Source of the DNA: Gnetum montanum
Lineage: Eukaryota > Streptophyta > Gnetopsida > Gnetales > Gnetaceae
NCBI GenBank assembly: GCA_015680685.1
Contig: MNCI01018059.1
Coordinates: forward strand, 682,368-746,367
Length of the DNA stretch: 64,000 bases
Direction of reading: 5' to 3'
The notes beneath the pieces are model-generated. The model was given only the letters and a program-made list of their open reading frames with translations, had not been told where the DNA came from and ran no database searches. Made by a program: the position numbers and the translations under genes. Numbering within the stretch: position 1 is the stretch's first letter; every line of letters starts with the position of its first letter. Positions 1-12,200 of the stretch are shown here, in pieces.

Positions 1-1140
1 ACCACCATGGCAGTTGTTGCTGATGAAGCCAAGCCCAATAATAACAAGCAGGTGGCTAAGGCACCTAAGGCCCTGACCAATAGCAACAAAACATTGGGTT
101 TTGGCAATGTAGCAATCAACCAACTTGCATTATCAATGGCCATGAAGCAAGCTTCCCCAAGGCCAAACTTTGAGCACAAGGATTATTCAAAATACACCCC
201 TTTGCTAATTAGGCCATTAAAACTTTTGGACTAGTTGCTTAATGCTGGGCACATTCAACATAAGCAAATGTCAGAGGATGCTTGAAAATGCCACGAGAGG
301 TACTGCAAGGTCCTCCAAAACCCCTTTGTGGATATGCCCAATGAGCCTCGGGTACCCAAAAATTTTAGACTAGACTAGTTTTGCAACTACCATTAGTTGC
401 ACAGCCATGACATAGATTACTACCTAGCACTAAAGGATGACATCCAATACATGATCAATCAAGGCAAGCTAGTCCTTAATGAAACTAATCTTGTTTGGCC
501 AGAGAACCAGTCCATGAATGTCTATAAGGATCTATTAAACACTAGTGGTGTAGGATATATCATTAATGCTATCAACTTTGATGATGATGCATAGCTAATC
601 CATGAACCATTTGTAGTCCATGTGCCTTCCGGTGACGTTGAAGCCTTAGCGTTGACCAAGCCACTGACCCCTTTTTTCATCAAGGCACTACCTTGGGCAC
701 CCATGACACTCTTTTTAGTTAGGGCCTTGTAGCACATTGCAGCAATGACCTAGACACATTTTTTCATAAGGGTGTTGAAATGTGTAGATCCCCCATTTGC
801 CTAGGATCCTGTGGTGGGGATTACATCATAAACTACCCACTTGAAAAGACGTGACAAGAATCTAACTAACAAGATGGCTAGGGAACACACTAAACTAGGC
901 CCCCCTAAGCCTACCCCCTTGTCAGTAGTTCCCATGGCCCCATTGTCTAAAGTCACCAACATAGACATGCACATTCAACAAGCATTGATCGAGGCTTAAA
1001 GGCTCACTTTCCAACCAAAAGCCAAATCTTCTCCTCCTTGGAAAATCTATCTCTTAGGGCACATGGAGGAGATAAAGACCACCAAATAATCAAATGGTGG
1101 AAAGGATTTTCTAGATGCACTCACACAAGTCAAGCAGGCT
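1..1140 (+). pseudogene. gag: Tat-like Ty3/gypsy gag, C-terminal part (decayed)
   Basis: This is the C-terminal part of a retrotransposon Gag, and it runs in from before the window. It reads in one frame with the protease at 1162-1851 and contains several in-frame stops. A stretch near codons 50-75 (PRPNFEHKDYSKYTPL) matches the gags at 30400 (minus strand) and 45940 (plus strand). The plant Tat-type zinc-binding pattern CX2HX4HX4C is seen near 385-430, but its last Cys is Tyr here, and a stop lies inside it. The conserved block DDIQYMINQGKL follows. Gag would form the cytoplasmic particle that packages element RNA. The frame is preserved although the gene is dead, so decay has been mostly by point substitution. 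Confidence 0.8.
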
Positions 1141-1851
1141 CTAAAAGAAAAGAATACAACTTTGAGCCTATACGATATAATTATGACCTCCCCCGTGCAT
1201 CGTGAAGCATTGGCTCGCATGTTGGCATCCATTCCTATTAAGGAAGACATGTCAATAGAGGAAAAGGCTATCCATGCCATAATGCTCCTACCTGCAATTG
1301 AAGGACCAAGGTCAACACTTTTAACATTTCATGGTGAAGAAATCAAAGTTAACCTTGAGAAGGGTCAAGTAACTACTAGACCCATGTTCATAATAATTTG
1401 TGTGGATCAATATAAGATTCACAGGGTGCATGTCAATGATGGGGTAGTAACCAATGTTATCCCATTTCTCATTGTCGATAAGCTTGATCTAGTGGATCAA
1501 ATCAGGCCAATAAAAATAGCTTGTTTAAAGTCCTTCAATGGAGCACATGTGGTTGTCAAGGGAACAACCATGATTGATTTCATGGCAAGGGAGAAATTCC
1601 CCATTAATGCAGAGTTCATTGTGGTTAAAGAGATGCCTAGATTTAACCTAATCTTAAGGAGATCTTGGTTAACTCAACTATGGGCTATTTGCTCACCAAT
1701 TCACCAAGAGATCCATTTACCTTATGAGGGTGGGGAAGTGGTGAGCTTTGATAACAACATAGCCCCTCAGACCATCAACAATGTAGACACTAAGAAAGGG
1801 TTGGAGGTAGAGATCTTTGAAGACACAGCATCCATTTGCAATGAAAGTTGA
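1141..1851 (+). pseudogene. Retropepsin-like aspartic protease of the Tat-like element
   Basis: The longest open stretch of this copy (229 codons from 1162) encodes the protease region. It starts with the linker SLYDIIMTSPVHREALA, found in all three copies in the window. The active-site loop reads HVNDGVVTN, where the sister copies have HVDDGAATN (29100) or HVDDGTTIN (47210). The flap region follows (CLKSFNGAHVVVKG), then the C-terminal block NLILRRSWL, which is NMILGRPWL in the sisters. The catalytic Asp replaced by Asn and the Gly-Arg-Pro to Arg-Arg-Ser change suggest it is inactive. The frame is continuous with gag, as expected for a Gag-Pro polyprotein. Confidence 0.85.
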
Positions 1852-2130
1852 TGTTGTTCGGCCAAAGAACCTAGCAAAACAAGTGATCTCCATGAGGAAG
1901 CTCTATAGGCAGAATTTCCTTTTTTGATGGCAAATGATGGCCTAGGGGACTATCACCTTATGCCTTCTAGGCCTTACACATCGCCTAAACCATGTCGAGT
2001 TAGGAAACATCTATGTAATTAGGGCATGTCCCTAACTTGCTTGCCCATCTAACTTGTCTTTAGCCCCTTTTGTCTATATAGTTTTAGTTTGCGTTATGTT
2101 TTCTTCTTGCATTATTTATGCTTTCGTTTA
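1852..2130 (+). other. Post-protease segment and possible intron donor zone
   Basis: After the protease stop, the same frame still shows weak similarity to the tail that follows protease in the two gag-protease elements (28447-28737 minus and 47689-47901 plus). It ends in a hydrophobic stretch just before the TTAAACTA array. In Ogre-type Tat elements an intron separates protease from RT, so a 5' splice site may lie here. I could not fix one. Confidence 0.4.
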
Positions 2131-2245
2131 GCCACAAAAAAAGTATGGTTCAAAATGACCTTAAACTAGTGATGGCCAAAAATGGCCTTAAACTATCAAT
2201 GGCCTGAAATGACCTTAAACTATTACATAGGGCTCACAAAGGGTC
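2131..2245 (+). repeat. TTAAACTA word array, copy 1
   Basis: Three to four imperfect units built on (A/T)TGRCCTTAAACTA follow the protease region. The same array follows protease at 47880-48510 (plus) and 28450-28020 (minus). It follows integrase at 13030-13390 and lies beside gene copy B at 41690-41810. Confidence 0.75.
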
Positions 2246-2459
2246 TAATTATATCAACAAAAAATCAAAAATGAGATCAACTGAAATATAAGTTAAAATG
2301 ATGCCACCAAAGATAAATAAATATTGTGCCTTTCATTAAATCATAAACAAAATACATAGTCTAGGATTACATCCACATCAAAAGATAAAAAATTGCCCAC
2401 CAACAAGGCTACATTTCAAATTTTCTAAATTATATTAATGATGGGAAGCTAAGGCTCTT
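2246..2459. other. A/T-rich spacer between the array and gene copy A
   Basis: No coding signal is seen. It separates the 3' end of the minus-strand gene from the plus-strand array. The equivalent spacer for gene copy B is about 41360-41690. Confidence 0.4.
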
Positions 2460-5400
2460 CCCCTCCATCTTTATTTGCTGCTCTGCTGGGTCCTACGTCT
2501 TCACTTAGATCTTGCACAAAACAAAGACAAAATAATAAACCAATCAATAAAGAGGATAACATGAAAAATTATTATGAAATAGATAGCAATAAAGTAAATT
2601 TAACCAACCTGAGATGGGCCTACATCCATATCTAGGAGCATCTTATTGAGGTAGCCTCTAGGTGTCGAAGGATCTCCTCCTTTGACATGTGTGTCCAATC
2701 CTCCTCTCCCAAATCAATGCGTGTGAAGCTCTTCCCTTTCTCCATGGCTATCCACATGGGTAGCCTTGGAGAAAATGTGGTAGATATAACCTCTCTGGAA
2801 GGAACAGCAATATCCCTCTCCAGGGACTCACTAATCATAAGGTATTTGGCAAACATGTTGTAAGCCTATGTCACACCGATGGCATCAAGGAATATGTCGC
2901 AACATCGATGCTCCATAGACTCATCCTTGTACTTCTTACGATAGGTTGTGCATTTCATCTTGTAATGATACTTGTGGTTCTTCTGAGTCTATCCCAACTC
3001 AAATACATTGGCACTGTGGTCCTTCTAGTCTTGGTTCTTCTAAGCTAAGAGGTCCATTTGCAAGAATTGCTCAATAAACTTAGGAGAAGCTTCATTCTTA
3101 CCCCTAATAGCCAATCAATACCTACCATAGTCAATCACAGCCATATGCCAACTGTTGTCTAATTTATCATGGGTCATCAAGAAGTTGTACTGCAACTACA
3201 AATCTTCCAATTGAGTTGTTTGGTTTGCCTTCTACTCCCAGAGCTTTTATACTTGTTTCCAAAGTTTATCGTTCACATGCCTACACTCCTACAATAATCG
3301 TGTCGAGTGCAATGCACACTTGCTTGCCTCATAATATATATGACAAGGCACTTGTTCTACCTTAGGAGGGAACTTAGGTACAACATCAACTTAGATCGCT
3401 CTTCACAGGTCCCACTTGATTTTTAAGCTTGTTACACCAAAAAGGGAAACCATTAGTTGTAAGACAAAGGTAATAAATAAATAAATAAATGAAGTAAAAC
3501 AAAACAAAAAAAACAAAAAAAAAAACAATGCAAACATACCTATCTCAGGATCTATTTGTTTCAGGTGGTCGATCATGTCATCCACTATGCCTTGCATGAA
3601 GGAAAACTTGTCTGGAGTTTTCACCCATGCTTGTGAGCGAAAAGTGGATGTAGATTTAGGATGCTTAGTAGAAGCATCACCTACTGTAAGATAAATCATG
3701 TCAGGGTCATCAAAATAAAACATAAAAATATAAAAATGATATAAAAAAAGAATAAAGAAGAAGAAGAAGAGAGAGAAGAAGGAGAGGAAGAGCATAATGA
3801 AAATGGTGGTGCAAAGCTCCTACCCAGTAAACCCTCAGGGGTGAATTACCCATCTTCACGCCTGCAAACAAGTGATCAAACTCACCATCCTTAAATTGTA
3901 GCCCCTCTTTTATAAGCTGCCTCAATACTTTGGCAGTGTTTTCGCCTGCCATGTGTCCCTCAGGTTGAGGGACATCTTCCTCTAAGGGCTTCTCTTCTAT
4001 GGCAAGGGAACCCTTGCCTATGTTACATAAACCTAAGTTAGAGGATTTAATGAAAAAATATATATAATAATTTAGAAAAAGGAAAATATACTAAATAATG
4101 TATGCATACTGGCAAACTCTAATCATGCATCGTTAAGTTTGAAGTGTCACTTCTTGCCCCTTTCCTCAATTTCGTGCATAGGCTCCTCCATGGGGTGATG
4201 CTTCTTGATCTACATCTTTGATCTCATCGTTTCAGTGATGAGTCATGCCCCATCACTGCATTGCCTATGTTGGTGGGAGGAGCCTCTCTAGCACTGTCAT
4301 GCACATAGTAGGATGACCCCATGTGGCCCTTGGTGGTTACTGAAAAGGACTCACCAATAGCCTCTAGGGGGTCCTATGACCATGTCGTATAGAATAAATG
4401 GTAGATTCATGGATTGGATATCTAGTTGTGATCTTGCACTATCCATAGCCCATTTTCACAGACCAGCAAGAATTCCACAAACCTTCTTAAGCATGTTACA
4501 AAGAAGGAACAATGTATATGAGAGCATGCCTTGAGGTTGCCATGAAGTTTGATTATTTTGACTTGCAAGTCATTAGCAAGGTATTTGTCCTACTTATATT
4601 ATGTCCCTTTCTCTATCACATCCCTCATAATCCAAGCCTACTCTACCTCAAGGACCTTTCCTTGGGAAAGCAGCTTAGGAAATGCACAAACTAGAAATAT
4701 GGGATAAAGGTGTTGGGTCACCAACAATTTTACATGCTTCAGGGTATACCTTTGCAACCTTTCTTAGTGCCCAGCCACTCTTCAATGTTCCCTCTATGGT
4801 TTAGCTCCTTGTTAGTCTTCTCACTTATAGGAAAACCTTCAGAGGGGACACCAAAGAGATTTGAAAAGAGGTCATCTGTGATCTCAAAGACCACCTGCAC
4901 ATTGTGAACCCGCATGTAGAAACAATTAGCACTCTCTATAAAAGAGTCAACAAGGGCAATCATCTTCGCTATCGGGATGCTTGGGTTCATGGCCAAGAAT
5001 AGGTCTAAGAGCCCAGCCTATTGAAGATTTTGTGTTACCCTTGTTAGGGCCTTGTGGCACAACTAGCATTGCGAACTATCAACCTCATCATACATGAAAA
5101 GAAGATTGGCTTGAGTGCATCTTGAGACAGTCACTGTGATCTCCATGGACTTGGCTGCAGCTGCAGAAAATATAAGTAGAATTAGCAACATGATGAAAAT
5201 GTAAAAATTAAAAGTACATGAAAATAAATAGGTGATACAACTTACATGGCACAAATGGTGTGGGGAATGGCAGTATTGGGATTGAAACTTCTTCTACAAT
5301 GGGTATTCAGGATTCCCATTCAACATCCAACCAACTAAGATCCTAGCACTTCACATAGGATTTAGAGTATCTAGTAGGGTAATTTGTCATATCTGCCCTA

Positions 5401-6030
5401 ATTTTTCCTATGATGCCAACACGCATGTTCTTGGTGGATGAGAACTCTTATAAGGCTATTTGAACTAGGGCTAATATCCCTTCTCCATCGTGAAGGCCAT
5501 TTTCATCAATAGAAAATCTAGCAATAGGCAAAAAGGTAGTAAGCATCCTAAGTCATGAGATAATAGGTTAAAAAAATCATAATAGGGCTCATCCTCTGGC
5601 ATAATAAACCATCCTAGGTGGGTTTTGGAAGGCCATGTGCACATAATGGGCAAGGAATATAGTATTGTACTTATGGTAGAATTGAAACTTGGGCATCTCC
5701 TAGATCCAAGATAATAGCCTAAGGCCTCTTAGGCGCTGGCTCAAGCTCCCTACCCTTTTGTATTCAATAGTTCATTTGACATGAATTTCAAGATGCCTTG
5801 GTTTGCCCCAGGCAACAACATCTAGGACACCTACTGCTTCAACGGACAAGTGTGACCATATGATCACACTGAAGTGACAAAGTAGGAATTTTAAGAATTC
5901 CTATGCATCTTCTTGAAACTAGATTGCTTGGTATCTTATGCACACATGTGGTGTAGGAACATTTGGCATGGGATCGCTCATACAACACAAGATCCCCACC
6001 AGTTCAACCACTATAAGAGTAAGTTTTAGT
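2460..6030 (-). pseudogene. Gene copy A: multi-exon gene of unknown function, antisense to the retroelement
   Basis: I do not recognise the family. Reading downward, exon blocks match gene copy B (plus strand) in the same order. They are a segment near 5880-5820, then YPTRY...KC (about 5400), ITVTVSRCTQANL (5150), NPSIPIAKMIALVDSF (4985), LFSNLFGVPSEGFPI, FDHLFAGVKMGNSPL (3870), FMQGIVDDMIDHLKQIDPEIG (3590) and KYHYKMKCTTYRKKYKDES (2960). Two intron boundaries coincide in both copies: an acceptor before TAGGTGATGC (about 3685) and a GT donor just after ...DPEIG (about 3540). The C-terminal half is charged and may form a coiled coil. In-frame stops are common, so it is probably dead. The TATA box near 7409 could drive it. 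Confidence 0.65.
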
Positions 6031-6179
6031 AGGACCCTGTAATGCCATAGTAACGAAAGTGTCAGTATTGGAAAAGGGTAACAAAAACAACAAAAGTAAT
6101 AGACAAATGATGCATAAAACAACATAAAGTAACATAAAAAAAACCAATGCTTACAAGTATTCTGAATGTTACAATATTA

Positions 6180-6580
6180 TAAAATAGAAACAAACTCAAA
6201 AGCATTCTAACTATTGATCACACTTCCCATAGGGCATGACACTTTCCAAGAAAATTTTTCTAAGTTTTTGTCATGCTCCTAGGGAGCATGATGACTGTAG
6301 AACAACTAGCAAAAAATTTGAAAATTTTTCAAAGTGTTGATCACGTTGCCAAGGAGCATGACAATTGTAGAATTATTGGTAGAAAAGTCATGCAAAAGTT
6401 TTCAAGTGTTGGTCATATTTCCAAGGAGCATGACAATTGTAAAATAACTACCAAAAAATGTGAAAATTTTTTCTAGTGCTAGTCACGTTCTTAGGGAGCA
6501 TGACAATGGTAGAATGTGCAAAATTTTCCAAGCGTTGAATGTAGTAGTGCCAAAATTTTTCTAAATTTTTGTCATGCTCT
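6180..6580. repeat. Tandem repeat built on GTCATGCTCC/GGAGCATGAC
   Basis: Four to five imperfect units of roughly 75 bp each contain GGAGCATGACAATTGTAGAA followed by AAAATTTTTC. The reverse word GTCATGCTCC is present at both ends, giving a palindrome at 6271-6291. The array lies upstream of gene copy A and downstream of its TATA box, in a possible leader or first intron. Its sequence is unrelated to the corresponding region of copy B. Confidence 0.6.
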
Positions 6581-7400
6581 AAAGGATGCCCAAAGCTTGA
6601 TAGCCATGATCCTTAACTACCTCAACCGAGTCCTATTCCACAATGTGGGACATCAAAAAAGCGCTTGTCCCACACCATGGTGAAAGACACTCATGGAACT
6701 TCTATCCTGTCCCATGGCATGGGACATGTAGAAAATCTTTGTTATGTGAAATGGGATGTAGGGCATCAAAAATGCTCAAAATGAACTATGCTAGCGATAC
6801 ATGTGAAATTCTCATTACATCTCATGGTGCAGGGTGTTATAGAAAACCTCGCCCCATTCTACAACACTGAATGCTCATAAACCCTTGCCAAAACCCTTGC
6901 CTAGTACTATGGTGTAGGACATCCTCAAACCCTTGATGTTACATAAGAAATGGGGTAAGAAATAAGAAGAAAAAGATGTATTACATGCACTTCCTCCCTA
7001 GCTATGGCATAGTGGTCATGGAATTAATGGTAGTGGTGGTGGTCCCTGCCCATGGCAGGCCACCTTCTAAACCCCAAAACCCAAAGCCTAAATGCATGAG
7101 AAGCAAGAAGGAATCAAAAAATCATGAGTGCAACATGACAGCCTACTTGGTAGATGCCATCTCTTGGCATTCCTCAATGCATGCCCTAGCAAGATGTTGT
7201 AGGGTGTGCTCACCTTTGTCAACGTTGGCAAGGCTAGGATGTCTACACTCACTCCTATGTGCCATCTTCTCGTTGTCACGCTCTAGCTCTCCTGTTGTCA
7301 TGTTCTAGCTTTCTTCTGTGGCCACTACGCTTTGCCTTGGCTATGCTATGCTTGGATGAATATTAGCTCTAATGATGAAAATGATAGGTTTGCCACAGGT
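6581..7400 (-). other. Upstream region of gene copy A with palindromic words
   Basis: This stretch lies between the tandem repeat and the TATA box. The first 300 bp repeat CCCATGNCATGGGAC-like words (for example near 6710-6730), and more of them lie at 7440-7530, beyond the TATA box. Short ORFs here (6643-6870, 6976-7308) have no recognisable content. It resembles LTR or promoter sequence, but no LTR ends were found. Confidence 0.35.
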
Positions 7401-7408
7401 AAAACCTC

Positions 7409-7416
7409 TATTTATA
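7409..7416 (-). promoter_or_regulatory. TATA box facing gene copy A
   Basis: TATAAATA on the minus strand sits in a GGGTATAAATAGAGG context, typical of plant LTR and gene promoters. It points toward gene copy A about 1.4 kb downstream, which suggests a long leader or first intron. Confidence 0.5.
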
Positions 7417-7868
7417 CCCTTTAGGATCAAATGACATGTCATCCTCCCAGGACGTCCCATGTCCTACGCGTAATGTAGGATGCTCCATGTCTCGCATGTA
7501 ATGTAGAATGTCTCATGTCCCATGTAGCATAATATCCAAAGTTAGAAAAATTTTCTAACTTTTTCAGCTTCTTACACTTAGAAACTTTTTTGCATCTTTT
7601 GCTTGCTCGATAAATGTTCAGCTTGGTCCCATGTTCAAACCTTTTAAAATTTTCCTAGACTTACATCCCACACATAGTCTATGGTCTACTATGACCTTAA
7701 TTGGAGATTTTGTCACCAATCAAGGCCGTAGGAAAAATAATATATATATATATAAATAAATCACTTTAGATACTACATAGTTAATTTTCATAGCATTGTC
7801 TTCCTTATTCTATGCACTTCGCTTTGTTAAAATAGGTGTCACTTGACATTTTTCTGGTTACTTTGTAG
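7417..7868. other. Spacer before RT with an acceptor-like TTTGTAG
   Basis: It holds one TTAAACTA-like remnant (CTATGACCTTAATTGG near 7695), an AT-dinucleotide run (7738-7755), and a pyrimidine-rich stretch ending in TTTGTAG just before GATCTCTTG (about 7868). If this is an Ogre-type element, this would be the 3' splice site joining protease to RT. Confidence 0.4.
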
Positions 7869-9300
7869 GATCTCTTGAAAAATGAATGCATATGAGAGTC
7901 TTCATTTGCCCTTAGTCTTGCCTAGACCTTATGGAAAACTCATGAGATGCATAAACACAAAAATTTTGGACTTCAAACTGCTTACCTATGAAACCAACAT
8001 AACATCTCTAAAGACAACACTAGATTGGCCAGAACATCTAGTCTAAGTTCTAGACTTAGAAGCAGGTGACATAACCGAGGATCCCCTCATAGAAGTCCCT
8101 GTAACAACATGCAAAGGTAAGACAAACATTGAAACTTGGTTCCTTACTAGAGCCTCAAATCCAACAAGGCATCTCTAAAGTCCTTAGTGATAATGTCAAG
8201 GCATTCGCATGGTCCTATGAGGACATGCCAGGCTTAGACCCATGTATAATACAACATAACATTATCCAAGATTGACACGTTAAACTAGTTAAACAAAAGG
8301 CTTGTGAAGTCAAGCCTAAGGTTGCATTGGCCATCCATGATGAGGTCACTAAGCTTTACAAAGTTGATTTCATCCAGGCAGTTGACTATGCAAATTGGGT
8401 TTCAAACATCATAGTTGTTTCTAAAAAACATGGAAGTATACACATCTACATAGACTTCTAAGACCTAAACAAGGAAACCATTAAAGATGATTTCCCATTG
8501 CCTAGTATTGACCAACTCATTGATACTATGGTCAATCATGCCTTGTTGTCCTTCATATATGGGTTCTCAGGGTACAACCAAATTCGCAATAACCTAGAGA
8601 ACCATCTTACCACTACTTTCATGACCCCCTGGAGTATATTTTGTTATACAATGATGCCCTTTGGACTAAAGAATGCAAGAGCAACATATCAACGTGCAAT
8701 GACATACATCTTTAGTGATTATCTATTGGAATTTCTCAATGACTACATTGATGACATAGCGGTTAAGTCCAAAATGGCTCATGACCACATGAATGACTTG
8801 GACCATGTCCTCAAACATTGTCATAGACATGGACTTAGGCTTAATCCCAAAAAGTATGTTTTGGCATCAAAACTAGTTGCATGTTAGGCTTTGTGCTATC
8901 AGAAGTAGGAATATATGTAGACCCTGATAAGGTCAAGGCTATCACCAACTTGGCACCACCAGCAAACCTTAAGGAGTTACGTAGGTTACAAGGTAGGATA
9001 CAATTCATTTGTAGGTTTATTGTAAGGTTGACTGATAAGTTACAACCAATGCAACATTTGCTCAAAAAAGGGGTCCATTTTGAATGGATAGATCAATGCC
9101 AAGAGGCATTTGACAATCTAAAAAGGGAGTTGGCTTAACTTCGAATAGTCTATCCTCCACAAAGAGATGAACCTTTCTACATTTACCTTGCAACCTCAAA
9201 CACATCCATTTCTAACCTATTTTTTCAAAAGAGAGACAATGGCTCTGAGGTCCTTGTGTACTACTTAAGTCATGTGCTAGTAGCACATGAGGCAAAGTAG
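7869..9300 (+). pseudogene. pol: Reverse transcriptase of the Tat/Ogre-like element
   Basis: RT blocks occur in order: VKPKVALAIHDEVTKL, WVSNIIVVSKKHGSI, DDFPLPSIDQLIDT, YTMMPFGLKNARATYQRAM, and the catalytic motif YIDDIAVKSKMAHDH (near 8740). LNPKKYVLA ends the first frame. The frame then moves at about 8885 (MLGFVLSEVGIYVDPDKVKAI), and the thumb/connection region follows (RRLQGRIQFICRFI). The YIDD residues are intact, but there are several stops and at least one frameshift. The enzyme would copy element RNA into DNA in cytoplasmic particles. Placement in Tat rests mainly on the second RNase H downstream. Confidence 0.9.
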
Positions 9301-9540
9301 AATGATGTGGAAAAAAATTGTCTTTCCTTAGTCTTTGCACTTAAAAAGTGGAGACACTTTTTTTTCTGTAGTCAAGTTAATGTCATTTGCAAGAGCAATG
9401 TACTTAGGGCTATTACAAAAAACATATATGAAAGTAGTGGAATAACAAGGTGGAAGGTAATAACTACGAAGTTTGACCTACACTACATAGCATAGGCATT
9501 CACAAAAGGTCAAGCAATTGTCGTACAAATCATGGCTTCA
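9150..9540 (+). pseudogene. RNase H domain 1 of the Tat/Ogre-like element
   Basis: It continues in the frame of the 8881 segment: PFYIYLATSNTSISNLFF, then VLVYYLSHVLVAHEA, then CLSLVFALKKWRHFFF. This is the usual RT-linked RNase H order. The active-site region is degraded and stop codons interrupt it. It would remove the RNA strand during reverse transcription. Confidence 0.75.
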
Positions 9541-9599
9541 CCCATAGATGATCAAGCAATGATAGATCCAGAGTCCTTGGATGAGCATGTTAATAGTAT

Positions 9600-10229
9600 A
9601 AGTCAAGTACTTACAAATTTTGAGGTTGTTTTACACTTTGATGATGCTTCGACTACACAAGGTGGTAGTGCCACTGTTGTTATCAGATTCCCCTTTGAGG
9701 ATATCTAACCCTTCGCATACCACTTTTTATTTCTTTGTACAAACAACATGGTAGAGTACGAAGGTCTCCTTAGAGGCATCTTAGAAACTTAAGAGTTAGG
9801 AATTCAAAACATAGTAATTCGAGGTGATTTGAAACTAGTTATTAACCAAGTCAGAGATGTTTATGCTTGTAAGGCACAACATCTACAACCTTACTGTGAT
9901 TTGGCAAAACACTTACTTAAACAATTAGCAACCATAGATGTCCAACATATCCCTTACAATGAAAATGCCATAGCTGATGCACTAGCTACTTTAGCCTTAA
10001 TCATAGTGCCAAACATGTTTTCCACTTTTCCTGCTTCAATAGTGGACTGCACTGAACCTATAACTCACATAACAAGCATCATATCCATAAGTACAGCTCA
10101 TGCCCAAGAGTGGTATGATGATATTACAACATACCTCCAATAGGGAGAGCCCCCACAAAAATTAACATCTGCCAAAAAGGATGCAGTACAAAAATGATCA
10201 TAGTAGTATGTCCTCGTAGGTGATAGCAC
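9600..10229 (+). pseudogene. Second (archaeal-type) RNase H, hallmark of the Tat lineage
   Basis: After a linker, the block LHFDDASTTQGGSATVV is followed by NNMVEYEGLLRGILE, GIQNIVIRGDLKLVINQV and IPYNENAIADALATLA. Spacing and residues match the four acidic positions of an RNase HI-type fold: Asp in FDDAS, Glu in EYEGL, Asp in GDLKLV and Asp in IADAL. A second RNase H placed between RNase H 1 and integrase is established for the Tat/Ogre/Retand group of plant Ty3/gypsy elements. All four acidic residues are still present despite in-frame stops. The linker toward integrase ends abruptly at 10229, where a solo LTR begins. Confidence 0.85.
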
Positions 10230-10871
10230 TGTTGTGGTCGAAAACGTTGGTGGCTGGAACACTGAGAGGTTATCGAGCATACAACCTAACTCTGGATCTG
10301 TGCAAGGGCTATGCTGAAGAAAAATGGAAACAAGGTTTCCTAAACAGTTTAGTCGATCGAACAAGAACTTAGTCGATGTACAATAACCTTTTGTAAACAA
10401 CTATTTTAAAATGTTGAGCATGGAGATTAAGATGGAGAAACCGTGGTGCATAGAACAATAAAAGCATAGCAAAGTATGTAACTTAAGGAATAAATGCACA
10501 CTAATAGACAATGATGCAAACTATGATGAAATGAAATGAAGTGAGATTGAGTGAGAGGATGCACCACCCCAAGATTAGGGGATTTAATCTTTGTTCAGCT
10601 GAAGAAGATGTACAGAAGATGTGCAGTGTGGATGGGCACAACTTACAACAAAATGGTATGGTTACAACTCCTTGATTACTGCCAACAGCTTGCTAATAAG
10701 AACTAGTGAGCCAGTGCTCACTGGGTTAGGAGAGATCTAGGAGGTATTGCTGTTGGGGTTTGCTACTTGTCAACCTTCCACTTGCCAATCTCTTTGCGAA
10801 AGCTAATTGCTAGAAAGCCAAAATTCCAAATGCCAATCTTTGAAGAAAACCCCTTAAACGTTGTTTGCTAG

Positions 10872-10881
10872 GGTATTTATA
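10872..10881 (-). promoter_or_regulatory. TATA box of the solo LTR
   Basis: TATAAATACC on the minus strand is at the position homologous to 16392-16399 in the plus-strand LTR. Confidence 0.6.
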
Positions 10882-11339
10882 GAGCCAAATGTGGGAAAGA
10901 GACATGGTTTGGATGCCACGTGTCCTAGGTTCCACATAGCCCAAGTTGTGAATATGCCATGCTGGTGTGTAGTGCTACACTATAGTGTTACACTGGTATG
11001 CTACGCTGCAACCTAACGAGGCTAGATGTGAAACTTTCTAAGCTGTGATCATACCATTCGAATTGCATGTGCCAGAATCCAAGGAACTACCATGTTTATA
11101 CAAAGAATGCTAACAATGAGTGCAAAGTGAAGCCTGTGCTCCAGGACTACATCTTCCCTACTCTTGTGAATAGGGTCAAGCATATGGATAATTTTGGGAA
11201 TCAGAGGAGGTGCAAAATAGAGCAAACTATAGATCTTATCTATTGAGAAGATGCCAAAGAAAAATTGACAATTTTCAACAAGTTCTAGAGCTTCTGTAGA
11301 CATCATAGGGCTTCCACAAGAGTGTTACACTACCTATGC

Positions 11340-12200
11340 TACCCAACGTATCGGCGTAGCGTAAACACTAGCACACTACGCTATGCTACGCTGCATAGCG
11401 TAGCCATCAGTCTTGAAAGAAATCTTTCCTAAAAACCAAAGATGCTCATCTAAGGCTTAGCTAGGCAAGAAACTTCTGCAATTGACAACCCTGCCTTCCA
11501 TGTTGAAAGATCCTAGGACCTATGAAGTTCATCCTTGGGATACATTTGGGCTTTGTGTCCTTGCTACGATGTGCTATGCTGTGTAGCATAGCACAATGTA
11601 GTAGCTAGTGTGACATTCATCCTTGCTTGATTTGCAATGCATTGTTAAGAAACTTTGCTTGGAACTCAAGGGTGAAGTGGGATAGGTAGTCTTGGAGGTC
11701 TGAGTGTGGCCAAGTGCAATTCCTTTGCTACGACCACTTGCTAGAGGACCTTAGTGCATTTTGTCCCTGCTATGCTATGCTACGCTGTGAAGCATAGCAC
11801 AGTGTAGCACCCAATTTAGCTTGAATTCTAACTCATTTTGCAAATGTTTTGTCATGGGATGTTAGTCATGTCCTGGCATGTCAGCAGCATGAGCATGTTT
11901 GATGGTTGAAGCTTGGGCAATTATGTTTACTTTGTCAAAATAATCTGAGCAAAATCAATGTCTCAGTGGAGCCTTGCTACGCTGTGTAGCATAACACAGC
12001 GTAGCATAACACAGTGTAGCACTCAAATAAAGATGATTTTTGATAAAATTTGCCACATTCTCCTATGTCATGCTGATCATTCATCAAGGGTGAAGTGGAA
12101 TAGGTATCCCAGAGGGTTGAATCATTGTTAATCGACATCTTTAGTGCTTGATCAGTCTCCACCTTGCCTACTACGTTGTGCAGCGTAGTGTAGCGTAGTA
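11340..12200. repeat. Cluster of GCTACGCT...AGCGTAGC palindromic words in the solo LTR
   Basis: Repeated words such as GCTACGCTGCATAGCGTAGC (11385-11404) recur near 11570-11600, 11770-11810, 11975-12020 and 12165-12200. They are 8-bp inverted arms around a 4-bp centre or degenerate forms of this. The same word occurs in the homologous LTR near 15655. Confidence 0.7.
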
